The position numbers were made by a program, and so were the translations under genes. The notes under the pieces were generated by a model, which saw only the letters and a list, made by a program, of their open reading frames with translations, ran no database searches and was not told the DNA's origin. A stretch of DNA of 44,340 nucleotides, taken from IMG/VR virus record IMGVR_UViG_3300026455_000021, positions 1 through 44,340 of that record. One strand, given 5' to 3'. Origin of the DNA: a virus. Positions 31,080-38,755 of the stretch are shown here, in pieces. Each line of letters begins with the position of its first letter. The stretch's first letter is position 1.

Positions 31080-31915
31080 TGACAAAAGAATTTACACCAG
31101 ATCCTGTTATTAACGCAGAACTCAATAGAGAATTTATTAAGCAAGAATACGAACCTTTAGGTAAACCTGTGTTCATCAAGAAAGAAACAGGGTTAGATGC
31201 TATGAACGGCGACGGCGGATATGAACTAGCTAAACTAAGTGATCATTTACGTTTTAAAATGAAACGTGAAAACAAAAGATTCTGGGCCGGCGATAACATT
31301 AGCGATTTCCTAAGCGACGGTGATAAAGAAAAACTTATCGACGAAGCAACTCTAGCATTTGAAAAAGTCTTAGATGTCTTGTTGATCGATCGCGAAAACG
31401 ATCCCAATAGTAAAGGCACAGCTCGTCGCCTTGCTAAGATGTACTTTAACGAAATAATGGCAGGAAGATATGACCCAGCACCAGACGCAACAGCATTTCC
31501 CAATGATTCGCAGGACCGTTACGAAGGTATGCTTGTTGTTCGCAGTGAGCTTCGCAGTATGTGTAGCCATCATCATCAACCCGTTACTGGCGTTGCTTAT
31601 ATTGGCATTATTGCCGCCGAGAAACTTATCGGACTCAGCAAGTACACACGTATCGCACAATGGTGTGCCCGTCGAGGTACTCTCCAGGAGGAACTGGCTA
31701 ATGATATTGCTCGGGAGATCGAACGTGCCACAGGCGCCAAAGACCTAGGCGTTTATATTCAAGCCACTCATGGTTGCTGTGAGAATCGTGGCATCATGGC
31801 ACACTCTAGTCTAACACAGACTACTGTACTAAAGGGTGCGTTTAAAGATGATCCGGGTACAAAGAAAGAGTTTATGGACAATATTAAACTTCAACAAGAG
31901 TTCGCTCCACGATAA
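31079..31915 (+). CDS. folE: GTP cyclohydrolase I (FolE)
   Basis: 278 residues against about 220 in E. coli; the extra length is an N-terminal extension of 60-80 residues. The catalytic part has ARRLAKMYFNEIMAGRY, then VRSELRSMCSHHHQPVTGVA with Zn ligands C162 and H165, KLIGLSKYTRIAQWCARRGT, and HGCCENRGIM with C233 as third ligand. The usual CEHH reads CSHH here. It converts GTP to dihydroneopterin triphosphate, the first step to 7-deazaguanine (and folate). It follows the 132-residue gene with a one-base overlap. Confidence 0.9.
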   Translation: MTKEFTPDPVINAELNREFIKQEYEPLGKPVFIKKETGLDAMNGDGGYELAKLSDHLRFKMKRENKRFWAGDNISDFLSDGDKEKLIDEATLAFEKVLDVLLIDRENDPNSKGTARRLAKMYFNEIMAGRYDPAPDATAFPNDSQDRYEGMLVVRSELRSMCSHHHQPVTGVAYIGIIAAEKLIGLSKYTRIAQWCARRGTLQEELANDIAREIERATGAKDLGVYIQATHGCCENRGIMAHSSLTQTTVLKGAFKDDPGTKKEFMDNIKLQQEFAPR

Positions 31916-31926
31916 AGGATAAAACA

Positions 31927-32406
31927 ATGAAGTGGTTTTTAAACTTCCTAGAACGCATTGGTCGTAAACGTATCATCCTCGATAGAGAATCTAACGAACC
32001 ATATCTCGAAAGATATTATGTCTTTCTCAAAGATAGGTCTTGGTTTCCCTTCAATGTGTTCTTACACAAATTCTTAAAGTCAGATCCCGACGATGTACAC
32101 GATCATCCTTGGCCGTATGCCACTCTCATCCTTAAAGGCGGATACTACGAGTGGGTTCCTAAATTTAACGGCAACGGAGAAATGATCGGACAGGTCCGTC
32201 ATTGGCGTGGCCCTGGTCATTTTCGTGTATGTAATCCCACTTCTTATCATCGTATCGAACTTAAAGAAGGTGTTACAGCATGGACGTTGTTTATGCCTGG
32301 ACCACATCGTAGGGAGTGGGGATTCCTTGTTAAAGGTAAGGAATGGATACAACATGAACAATATATTGAACAAAGGAAAAAGTTAAATGTACAAACGAAC
32401 GGTTAG
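31927..32406 (+). CDS. Cupin-fold protein
   Basis: 159 residues with cupin motifs: DDVHDHPWPYATLILKGGYY, carrying the HxH metal pair and the following Glu, and YHRIELKEGVTAWTLFMPGP as motif 2. An N-terminal helix-strand segment (FLNFLERIGRKRIIL) precedes. Related cupins occur in marine T4-like phages near the queuosine-type genes. Activity (dioxygenase, isomerase or binding) is unknown. It follows folE by 11 bases and overlaps the next gene by 20. Confidence 0.75.
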   Translation: MKWFLNFLERIGRKRIILDRESNEPYLERYYVFLKDRSWFPFNVFLHKFLKSDPDDVHDHPWPYATLILKGGYYEWVPKFNGNGEMIGQVRHWRGPGHFRVCNPTSYHRIELKEGVTAWTLFMPGPHRREWGFLVKGKEWIQHEQYIEQRKKLNVQTNG

Positions 32407-32884
32407 TTGGTACGATTTACAAAAAACAGTTAATAAAATTTGTCGGGACGTCACATTAACAGGTTGGCGTCCTGATTATGTTGTAGGCATCACACGTGGT
32501 GGATTGCTACCAGCTGTAATGATCAGTCATTATTTCGATATACCCTGTAACACATTAAAAGTCTGTCTTAGAGACAACGAAGAAACAGAAAGCAATCTGT
32601 GGATGGCTGAAGATGCATTTGCTGGTAAGAAAATTCTTGTCGTCGATGACATCAATGATTCAGGTGCCACCATTAATTGGTTATTAAAAGATTGGCCTAG
32701 TGGATGTTTTCCAAATGATCCCAAATGGGAAAGTATATGGGGAGATAATGTTCGCTTTGCCGTCCTGTTCGATAACTTAGCTTCTAAAGCACAAGTATCC
32801 GCAGACTACGTCGGTGAAGAAATCAATAAAGCCGAAGACGATTGTTGGATAGACTTTCCTTATGAAGATTGGTGGACAAAATGA
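32387..32884 (+). CDS. Purine-type phosphoribosyltransferase
   Basis: 165 residues of the type I PRTase fold. VVGITRGGLLPAVMISHYF is the phosphate-binding region, and ILVVDDINDSGATINWLL (residues about 83-100) is the PRPP-binding loop. It resembles xanthine/guanine or hypoxanthine phosphoribosyltransferases. It could salvage guanine or process a deazapurine, which would fit the neighbouring genes, but the base is not known. It is not QueC: no SGGxDS motif is present. Confidence 0.8.
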   Translation: MYKRTVSWYDLQKTVNKICRDVTLTGWRPDYVVGITRGGLLPAVMISHYFDIPCNTLKVCLRDNEETESNLWMAEDAFAGKKILVVDDINDSGATINWLLKDWPSGCFPNDPKWESIWGDNVRFAVLFDNLASKAQVSADYVGEEINKAEDDCWIDFPYEDWWTK

Positions 32885-33111
32885 TAGACGAAAAAGTAAA
32901 ATTACATTGTACAGACAACGGCAAAGACCTCGATGGACATATTCTGTCTTACAAGCCTAAAGCATATCTAGAAGTAGCTGTACAAACATTAAAGATTCGT
33001 ATGGCGTATCAAGAACGCACTAAGGTATTTGTAGGCAGCGTAGGCGGAAAAGAATTCGTTCTAAAAGAATCCAATCTGCCTACCGAACGCAAGGAGTTTA
33101 GTAGAAAATGA
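32881..33111 (+). CDS. Small conserved phage protein
   Basis: 76 residues (KVKLHCTDNGKDLDGHILSY; AYQERTKVFVGSVGGKEFVL), mainly beta-strand by sequence. No family recognised. I start at 32881, which overlaps the PRTase stop in the common ATGA manner; an in-frame ATG at 32869 has no ribosome site. It overlaps the HIT gene by four bases. Confidence 0.6.
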   Translation: MIDEKVKLHCTDNGKDLDGHILSYKPKAYLEVAVQTLKIRMAYQERTKVFVGSVGGKEFVLKESNLPTERKEFSRK

Positions 33112-33497
33112 GCAACGAAGCACACACATTAAGCGATGCCAAAGCAGAAGGTGTAGCACCATGGGATGATCTTGTAGAAGAAGATTTCCATGTTGCTGTT
33201 TTTAAAGATAGATATCCTGTCACAGAAGGACATCTTTTGTTTGTACCGCAATATGATGCTGACGGCATCATAGCCGATGCGTTCCGAGATGCTTTACGCA
33301 AAGGTAGAGAAATGATGGCTAATAACGAATGCGATGGATTCAACATCGGAATCAATGTTGGTAAAGCAGCAGGCCAAACAGTAATGTATCCGCATGTACA
33401 TCTCATTCCTAGAAGAAATGGCGATATGGCCGATCCTAGAGGCGGTGTACGTCATGTTATTCCTGAAAAAGGTAATTACAAGAAGGAGACTGTATGA
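33108..33497 (+). CDS. HIT-family nucleotide hydrolase/transferase with altered triad
   Basis: 129 residues of the histidine triad family. VTEGHLLFVPQY and GFNIGINVGKAAGQTVMYPH lead to HVHLIPRR. In HIT proteins the last block reads H-x-H-x-H; here it is Y94-x-H96-x-H98, so the central nucleophilic His and the third His are kept and the first is Tyr. HIT enzymes act on AMP esters of nucleotides or amines. It sits in a run of four-base overlaps. Confidence 0.85.
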   Translation: MSNEAHTLSDAKAEGVAPWDDLVEEDFHVAVFKDRYPVTEGHLLFVPQYDADGIIADAFRDALRKGREMMANNECDGFNIGINVGKAAGQTVMYPHVHLIPRRNGDMADPRGGVRHVIPEKGNYKKETV

Positions 33498-33706
33498 CAA
33501 ATAAAATCAAAGAAGGTAGTAAATGGCGTGCCGGGGATAAAACATTCCATGTATTGAGTGTTGTCGAAATAAACAATAATATTTGGGTACACTATATCGA
33601 AGATACAAAACTGTCATTAAACGGCGACAAACTGCCAGGCGAAAAGGAGTACAGTTGTTTTGCTGAAAGCTTCGTCAGTAGGTTCACACCCTTTGAAAAC
33701 TATTAA
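33494..33706 (+). CDS. Small conserved phage protein
   Basis: 70 residues, beta-rich, SH3- or DUF-like (EGSKWRAGDKTFHVLSVVEI; NNIWVHYIEDTKL; YSCFAESFVSRFTPFE). The shape, WRxxDxxxF..V..V..., suggests a small barrel of the DUF7222/SH3 kind, but no family can be named with confidence. It overlaps the HIT gene by four bases. Confidence 0.6.
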   Translation: MTNKIKEGSKWRAGDKTFHVLSVVEINNNIWVHYIEDTKLSLNGDKLPGEKEYSCFAESFVSRFTPFENY

Positions 33707-33893
33707 GATTCCGTGGTCTTCTAAACTCGACAACATACCAAAATGGGATGAAGTGAGTATCAAGATCGTACAAACATTTGGTTTACCAGGACACAAGTAT
33801 CGTTGCGAAATGAGTACCGAGGCTATGATATATCATTTTGAAAACGAACAAGATTGCTTTTTATGTAAACTGATGGTGAGTGAATATCTATGA
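33693..33893 (+). CDS. Small conserved phage protein, TTG start likely
   Basis: 66 residues beginning at TTG: (M)KTIKIPWSSKLDNIPKWDE, later TFGLPGHKYRCEM and FENEQDCFLCKLMVSEYL. I prefer TTG 33693 because KTIKIPW looks like a natural N-terminus and the overlap with the previous gene falls to 14 bases; the ATG at 33660 would add 11 residues of unlike sequence. Function unknown. Its stop overlaps the next ATG by four bases. Confidence 0.55.
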   Translation: MKTIKIPWSSKLDNIPKWDEVSIKIVQTFGLPGHKYRCEMSTEAMIYHFENEQDCFLCKLMVSEYL

Positions 33894-34708
33894 GCATAGC
33901 ATTATTCTTAGGCGATAGTCATACCTGTGGGTATGTAACAGTGCCAGGACAACAAGGGCCTGGAACATATACCATGTGGAACAATAACAATTATGCCGAA
34001 TCATATGCTAGACAAAATAACAAAAAAACTGTTATCTATGCTGTGCCTGGAAGTTGTAATAGAGTCTACCCCGATTGGTTAAGATCTATGTTGGACAAAT
34101 ATCCAGATATAGATGAAGTATATGTATTGTTAGCTTATTGGAATAGATTTGTTTTAGGGTTCAATGAAACCCTATCTCCTTCTGTTTTGCCAGCTGATTA
34201 TTTTACTACACACGTAATGAACAAAGACAATTTAATAGATATCTATCAAGATGTACTGTTCAAAGAAGATCGATTCCAACTATACAATAAACCCACTTAT
34301 GAAGATTTTTCAAGCGGAGCATCTGTTAGTTTTAACTATCAAAATGCTTTAGTTGATCCGGATCTAAGAAAAGACAGCTTTATGAAAGTCAAATTATTCT
34401 TTGATCTAAATACACACCTAGAACAAAGAGATTTTTTTAAAGATGTATACACAATGGATAATATGTGCCATGATAGGAATTGTCGTTTATTTTTCTTTAA
34501 CATGACTGATCGCATGAAGTTTCCTGATTCATTTGATTTTTATGGAAAGCTAAAAGCTACAACAGTAGCACCAATGTCTGTAGAATCGTATTTTAAAAGC
34601 AAATTCATAGATCATAAAAAATATTACATAGAAGACGGTGAGCATTACAATCAAGAATATCACGACCTTATTGCGAGCAGATTTATTCCATGGCTAAAGA
34701 CTCAGTAA
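33890..34708 (+). CDS. SGNH/GDSL-type hydrolase 1
   Basis: 272 residues. Block I is FLGDSHTCGY with S10 as nucleophile, VIYAVPGSCNRVYPDWL gives the Gly/Asn blocks, and DGEHYNQEYHDLIA near the C-terminus supplies the D-x-x-H pair. The fold cleaves esters of lipids or sugars (for example O-acetyl groups). It overlaps a second SGNH-like gene by 19 bases. Substrate unknown. Confidence 0.75.
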   Translation: MSIALFLGDSHTCGYVTVPGQQGPGTYTMWNNNNYAESYARQNNKKTVIYAVPGSCNRVYPDWLRSMLDKYPDIDEVYVLLAYWNRFVLGFNETLSPSVLPADYFTTHVMNKDNLIDIYQDVLFKEDRFQLYNKPTYEDFSSGASVSFNYQNALVDPDLRKDSFMKVKLFFDLNTHLEQRDFFKDVYTMDNMCHDRNCRLFFFNMTDRMKFPDSFDFYGKLKATTVAPMSVESYFKSKFIDHKKYYIEDGEHYNQEYHDLIASRFIPWLKTQ

Positions 34709-35289
34709 AAATCCTAATCGCCGGAGATAGTTTTGCTGCTAAATGGCCTGGCAAAGGTTGGCCTGATCTGTTATCTGAATATATCAATGTGACTAATCTA
34801 GCACAAGCCGGTGTAGGCGAATACAAGATTCTAGAACAGATAAAATCAGCAAATCTACAAGATTATTCTGCTGTAATCGTTTGCCATACCAGTCCTAGTA
34901 GAGTACATACCAGATCACATCCTATTCATAAAACAGGGCTACATGAAAATTGTGATTTGATATGGACTGATATCGAATCTCATAAAGATTATTTCAATAG
35001 TAGTTTGAAAGCAGCTAAAGGATATTTCCAACATCATTACGATGATCAATATTACAAAGACATTTACAGCTTGATTAGGAAAGAAATATCTAATATAATA
35101 GATATACCATACATATCTGTAGATAATCTAAAAGCTAGCACAGAGTTTAAGTTTGAAACAAATTCAATAGACTTTAGCGACTACTGGTTAGAAAATAGAG
35201 GAAATACAAACCATTTTAACGAACAAGGAAACAGTTACGTATGTCAGACATTACTAACGAAACTAAAAAGCATTGGACTATCACTTTAG
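34690..35289 (+). CDS. SGNH/GDSL-type hydrolase 2
   Basis: 199 residues. ILIAGDSFAAKWPG (S14) is block I, NLAQAGVGEYKILEQI is the Gly-containing block II, and NTNHFNEQGNSYVCQTLL ends with the catalytic His; the Asp of the usual D-x-x-H appears as Asn (N-x-N-H). It may act alongside SGNH hydrolase 1 on the same substrate. The last 49 bases overlap the next gene in another frame. Confidence 0.65.
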   Translation: MAKDSVKILIAGDSFAAKWPGKGWPDLLSEYINVTNLAQAGVGEYKILEQIKSANLQDYSAVIVCHTSPSRVHTRSHPIHKTGLHENCDLIWTDIESHKDYFNSSLKAAKGYFQHHYDDQYYKDIYSLIRKEISNIIDIPYISVDNLKASTEFKFETNSIDFSDYWLENRGNTNHFNEQGNSYVCQTLLTKLKSIGLSL

Positions 35290-35453
35290 AAGAAGATCCC
35301 GAAACTGGCGAATTGGTAATGCCATTGCCTGACGATGCTCTACAGCAAGCAGGATTTAAAGAAGGCGATATTTTAGTTTGGAAAGATCTTGGTAACGGAT
35401 CATTTGAACTAAGAAAAAAGGTTGACAATCAAGATACAAAGGATGTAAAATAA
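35241..35453 (+). CDS. AbrB/SpoVT-like small protein
   Basis: 70 residues: KHWTITLEEDPETGELVMPL, PDDALQQAGFKEGDILVWKD and GSFELRKK. This resembles the swapped-hairpin AbrB/MazE fold, usually DNA-binding, and I know it as a conserved small gene of marine T4-like phages beside queE. GGAA precedes the ATG by 11 bases. A consensus promoter for queE lies in its 3' end. Confidence 0.65.
   Translation: MSDITNETKKHWTITLEEDPETGELVMPLPDDALQQAGFKEGDILVWKDLGNGSFELRKKVDNQDTKDVK
35422..35451 (+). promoter_or_regulatory. Sigma70-type promoter for queE (TTGACA-N18-TAAAAT)
   Basis: TTGACA (35422-35427) and TAAAAT (35446-35451), spaced 18 bases, lie in the end of the AbrB-like gene. The predicted start is at about 35458, exactly the queE ATG, which has no Shine-Dalgarno, so a leaderless queE transcript is possible. 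Confidence 0.5.
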
Positions 35454-35457
35454 AACA

Positions 35458-36306
35458 ATGAGCAAAATCAAGATAGCAGAACTATTTTATTCAATTCAAG
35501 GCGAAGGACGCTATATGGGTGTACCTTCGGTCTTCTTGCGTACTTTTGGTTGTAACTTTAAGTGCGCAGGCTTTGGTATGCCTAAAGGAGAACTCAGCAA
35601 TGAAGCAGATAATATTGACCCATCTCTTTACACCGAGTACAAATCGCTTCCTTTGGTGTCTACAGGTTGTGATAGTTACGCTAGTTGGGATCCTCGCTTT
35701 AAGCATCTTTCTCCCGTTTTGGATACTGATGCGATTGCCGATGCTATTGTGGATACGTTACCTTACAAAGAATGGCGCGACGAACATCTCGTGATTACAG
35801 GCGGTGAGCCGTTGCTAGGTTGGCAACGTGCTTACCCAGACTTGCTACGTCATCCTAAGATGGCAGGTCTCAAGGAAATCACTTTTGAAACAAATGGCAC
35901 TCAGCCGCTAACTGAAGAATTCGCAGAGTATTTGTTAGAATGGTTGATGCCTCATCCAGAATATCACAAAGAAATCACATTCAGTGTCAGTGCTAAACTA
36001 AGTTGCTCTGGTGAAGCAAGACATGAAGCTATTCGGCCAGATGTAGTTTGTAACTACGAAACTCTAGGATATACATATCTTAAATTTGTTGTGGCTACAG
36101 AAGAAGACGCAGAAGAAGCTATCGAAACAGTAGACCTTTACAGAGCAGAAGGATTTACAGGACCGGTGTATTTGATGCCTGTAGGCGGTGTAGAAAGTGT
36201 TTATACATTGAATAATCGCCGTGTAGCAGAGCTAGCAATGAAGAACGGTTTACGTTATAGCGACAGATTACAAGTGCCGTTATTTAAAAATGAATGGGGT
36301 ACATAA
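35458..36306 (+). CDS. queE: 7-carboxy-7-deazaguanine synthase (QueE), phage subtype
   Basis: 282 residues, radical SAM. IAELFYSIQGEGRYMGVPSV is the QueE N-terminal motif; FLRTFGCNFKC gives C32 and C36, and the third cluster ligand appears as C71 in STGCDSYASWD, after a 34-residue insertion. HLVITGGEPLLGWQ is the SAM-binding motif. It makes CDG, the precursor of preQ0, from carboxy-tetrahydropterin. A long Cys spacing of this type is seen in phage QueE. No QueC is visible in this window. Confidence 0.85.
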   Translation: MSKIKIAELFYSIQGEGRYMGVPSVFLRTFGCNFKCAGFGMPKGELSNEADNIDPSLYTEYKSLPLVSTGCDSYASWDPRFKHLSPVLDTDAIADAIVDTLPYKEWRDEHLVITGGEPLLGWQRAYPDLLRHPKMAGLKEITFETNGTQPLTEEFAEYLLEWLMPHPEYHKEITFSVSAKLSCSGEARHEAIRPDVVCNYETLGYTYLKFVVATEEDAEEAIETVDLYRAEGFTGPVYLMPVGGVESVYTLNNRRVAELAMKNGLRYSDRLQVPLFKNEWGT

Positions 36307-36734
36307 TGAAAGATTGGTTAAAGAAAATCACAGGTATTAAACAATTAGAAGAAGAAAAAGCTCGTGCCGAACAAGAACGCACCGAAGCACTTGCTCGTGC
36401 GGCTGAAGCGCAGGCTAAAGAGGAAGAAGCTAAACTAACTCCTAAAGAACGTGCTACCAAAAAAGGCGAGCCTTGGGTAGCTGTGCTGGATACTAAAGTA
36501 AACAAAGATAATATACGTAACGGTTTTTTTGAGCTTGACTGGAATGAACAATTCATAGTACAATTAAAGCAAGAAGGATACGGATTTGACGGCGACCTTG
36601 ATGAAGAAATCGTAGATCGTTGGTTCAAAGATATCGTTCGAAACATGCTAGCCGACGAAGGACAAGATACTACTCGTGGGGCTGGTTATATCAATGTTGT
36701 TCCTATTACTAAAGAAAAGTCTGCTATTTCATGA
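36306..36734 (+). CDS. Conserved phage protein with N-terminal coiled coil
   Basis: 142 residues. A charged coiled coil (QLEEEKARAEQERTEALARA) spans residues 13-45, then KGEPWVAVLDTKVNKDNIRN and GFFELDWNEQFIVQLKQEGY form a globular end. I recognise the second half as conserved among marine T4-like phages, function unknown. The start overlaps the queE stop by one base, and the end overlaps RNase H by four. Confidence 0.65.
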   Translation: MKDWLKKITGIKQLEEEKARAEQERTEALARAAEAQAKEEEAKLTPKERATKKGEPWVAVLDTKVNKDNIRNGFFELDWNEQFIVQLKQEGYGFDGDLDEEIVDRWFKDIVRNMLADEGQDTTRGAGYINVVPITKEKSAIS

Positions 36735-37717
36735 ACTATATCTTGGTAGATACAGCTAACACTTTTTTCCGTGCTAGACATGTTATCAGAGGTGATGCTG
36801 ATATTAAAATTGGCATGGCTTTTCATATCACTTTTAACAGTATCAAGAAAGCATGGAAAGACTTTAATGGTAGCCATGTTATTTTCTGTTTAGAAGGTCG
36901 TAGCTGGCGTAAGGACTATTACGAGCCATATAAGCGTAATAGAGCAGAAAGTCGTGCTGCGCTAACTGCGTCCGAACAAGAAGAAGATAAATTGTTTTGG
37001 GAAGCGTTTGACACGTTTAAAGAATTTATTTCAGATAAAACAAACTGTACAGTATTACATAATCCAAGGTTAGAAGCAGATGATCTCATCGCTGGTTTTA
37101 TTCAAAATCATCCTAACGATAACCATATTATTATTTCTACAGACAGTGATTTCGAACAGATGATCGCCTCGAATGTAAAACAATACAACGGTGTAAGCGA
37201 AGTTACTATTTCACATGACGGATACTTTGACAGCAAAGGTAATAGAGTTAAAGACAAAAAGACAGGTGAAGATAAGGCACCGCCTGATCCACAATGGTTG
37301 CTTTTCGAAAAGTGTATGCGAGGAGACACATCTGACAATGTCTTTAGTGCTTATCCGGGTGTGCGCACAAAAGGCACAAAAAGTAAAGTCGGTCTGCTAG
37401 AAGCATTCGAAGATCGTAACAGTAAAGGATTTTCGTGGAATAACCTCATGCTACAACGTTGGGTAGACCACGAAGGAAAAGAACACAGAGTTTTGGAAGA
37501 CTATGAGCGAAATCGTAGACTTATAGATCTTTCATATCAACCTGATGATATCAAAGCCATCATCAAAGAAACTATCGATCAAGCTATTGCTGCCGATAAA
37601 AATATCAGTCAGGTTGGAATTAGGTTGATGAAGTTTTGTAATCTGTATGATCTTAAAAAGATCGCAGATCAAGCCAACCTATATGCTGAACCACTCAATG
37701 CGAGGTACACACAATGA
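36731..37717 (+). CDS. rnh: RNase H / 5'-3' exonuclease (T4 Rnh, FEN-like)
   Basis: 328 residues, like T4 RNase H (305), which removes RNA primers from lagging-strand fragments. Acidic metal-site segments in order: ILVDTANTFFRARH, CLEGRSWRKDYYEPYKRNR, NPRLEADDLIAGF, IISTDSDFEQMI and CMRGDTSDNVFSAYPG (helix-hairpin-helix entry). A C-terminal helical part follows. It overlaps both neighbours by four bases. Confidence 0.88.
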   Translation: MNYILVDTANTFFRARHVIRGDADIKIGMAFHITFNSIKKAWKDFNGSHVIFCLEGRSWRKDYYEPYKRNRAESRAALTASEQEEDKLFWEAFDTFKEFISDKTNCTVLHNPRLEADDLIAGFIQNHPNDNHIIISTDSDFEQMIASNVKQYNGVSEVTISHDGYFDSKGNRVKDKKTGEDKAPPDPQWLLFEKCMRGDTSDNVFSAYPGVRTKGTKSKVGLLEAFEDRNSKGFSWNNLMLQRWVDHEGKEHRVLEDYERNRRLIDLSYQPDDIKAIIKETIDQAIAADKNISQVGIRLMKFCNLYDLKKIADQANLYAEPLNARYTQ

Positions 37718-38190
37718 CAGAATTACATGCTAAACCAATTATCGAAAATAAGTTTTGGATAGTCGAAAAAGATGGCAATAGATTTGCTACACTAAGAAAG
37801 AACGAAGATGATCGTTTTGTTCTTAGCAATGAGTCAGGTGTAAAAATCTATCCTAGTAAAGAAAGCCTAACTAAACAGTTTGGTAAAGATTTTTTTATCG
37901 CCAAGATTGTCAAGGAATCTAGAGATTCAGAAGAAAACGAAGTACATGGTTTTCCAACTAGCGTCAAGCCACATAACGCCATGTTTGACATACAACGTAA
38001 ACTACCACTGTTTACCAAAAGTGGCGACAGCAAGAGTTTATACTGTTCTGGCTACTATGTGATCCGATTCGATAAAGGTTGGGTCAAAAGTTTCTGTCCC
38101 AAGTTAATTACTTTACAAAGATACGAGTATAAAGGTCCATTCAAGACAGAACTGGAAATGAGACAGGTATTAGCAAATGTCTCAAAATAA
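37714..38190 (+). CDS. Conserved phage protein of unknown function
   Basis: 158 residues (ENKFWIVEKDGNRFATLRKN; FGKDFFIAKIVKESRDSEEN; VHGFPTSVKPHNAMFDIQRK; GYYVIRFDKGWVKSFCPKLI). I recognise it as conserved next to rnh in marine T4-like phages, without function. Mixed alpha/beta composition and HGFPTSxxPHNxMFDIQ-type centre are its marks. It overlaps rnh by four bases and the next gene by 14. Confidence 0.65.
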   Translation: MTELHAKPIIENKFWIVEKDGNRFATLRKNEDDRFVLSNESGVKIYPSKESLTKQFGKDFFIAKIVKESRDSEENEVHGFPTSVKPHNAMFDIQRKLPLFTKSGDSKSLYCSGYYVIRFDKGWVKSFCPKLITLQRYEYKGPFKTELEMRQVLANVSK

Positions 38191-38425
38191 ACTACCCGAT
38201 ACCTTTCCTTCTGTAGAAAGATTCATACAGCGTACCATACAAGCTGAAAAGACTAATCAGCGAGAGATTCGCATGACTCTAGAAGAAGCTAAGGATATAG
38301 TAACTGATCTTAGTATCTTGACTAGTAAATTGGGTAAACACATAAAAGAAATACACGAAAAGCTGGATAAAATAGCTGTACAAAGCAATCAAGTGTCTAT
38401 TAATATGGACGGGGGAACTTTTTAA
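38177..38425 (+). CDS. Small helical phage protein
   Basis: 82 residues, mostly helical (PSVERFIQRTIQAEKTNQRE; MTLEEAKDIVTDLSILTSKL; IKEIHEKLDKIAVQ) and ending SINMDGGTF. No function known; conserved type in marine T4-like phages by my recollection. The end is followed by a 39-base gap with a palindromic late-promoter-like site. Confidence 0.6.
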   Translation: MSQNKLPDTFPSVERFIQRTIQAEKTNQREIRMTLEEAKDIVTDLSILTSKLGKHIKEIHEKLDKIAVQSNQVSINMDGGTF

Positions 38426-38428
38426 CGG

Positions 38429-38436
38429 CATAAATA
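38429..38436 (+). promoter_or_regulatory. Candidate late promoter (CATAAATA) in a palindrome
   Basis: CATAAATA is one base from the T4 late octamer and is part of the palindrome GCATAAATATATGC (38428-38441). The next ATG is 28 bases after it. This is the only gap in the 36306-39144 unit. Confidence 0.4.
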
Positions 38437-38464
38437 TATGCGTGTATTATAAATCGAGAAACGC

Positions 38465-38755
38465 ATGAGTAGACCAAAACCCAAGATACTTTTAGAGTAT
38501 GCTAATAAAGAAAACTATAAGGTAGAACAGGTTCTTGAAGCTGAAGCTATCTGGGCGGTCTTTTATAAAGGAAACCCCTTCAATTTAAAGAGCGGTAGTT
38601 TGGTAGCCAGTTATCCAGGACCAAAATACAAGAAGGTAAGTTTTTCTAATCCAGGACACGCTCACAACCTTGCCAAGAAACTGAACAAGATGTTTAAGTC
38701 TACCGACTTCCAAGTTGTTAAACTAACATCCGGTGAAATTCTTGGCAAACAATGA
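38465..38755 (+). CDS. Conserved small phage protein
   Basis: 96 residues (KPKILLEYANKENYKVEQVL; IWAVFYKGNPFNLKSGSLVA; GHAHNLAKKLNKMFKSTDFQ). Basic, mixed alpha/beta; no function known. It overlaps the next gene by four bases. Confidence 0.6.
   Translation: MSRPKPKILLEYANKENYKVEQVLEAEAIWAVFYKGNPFNLKSGSLVASYPGPKYKKVSFSNPGHAHNLAKKLNKMFKSTDFQVVKLTSGEILGKQ

Noticed and set aside
32387-32884. Possible QueC (preQ0 synthase) to complete the pathway
   Set aside because: It lacks the SGGxDS PP-loop motif and has a clear PRPP-binding loop, so it is a phosphoribosyltransferase.
38428-38441. Palindrome GCATAAATATATGC as a replication origin
   Set aside because: It is short, single and better explained as a late-promoter-like site before the gene at 38465.
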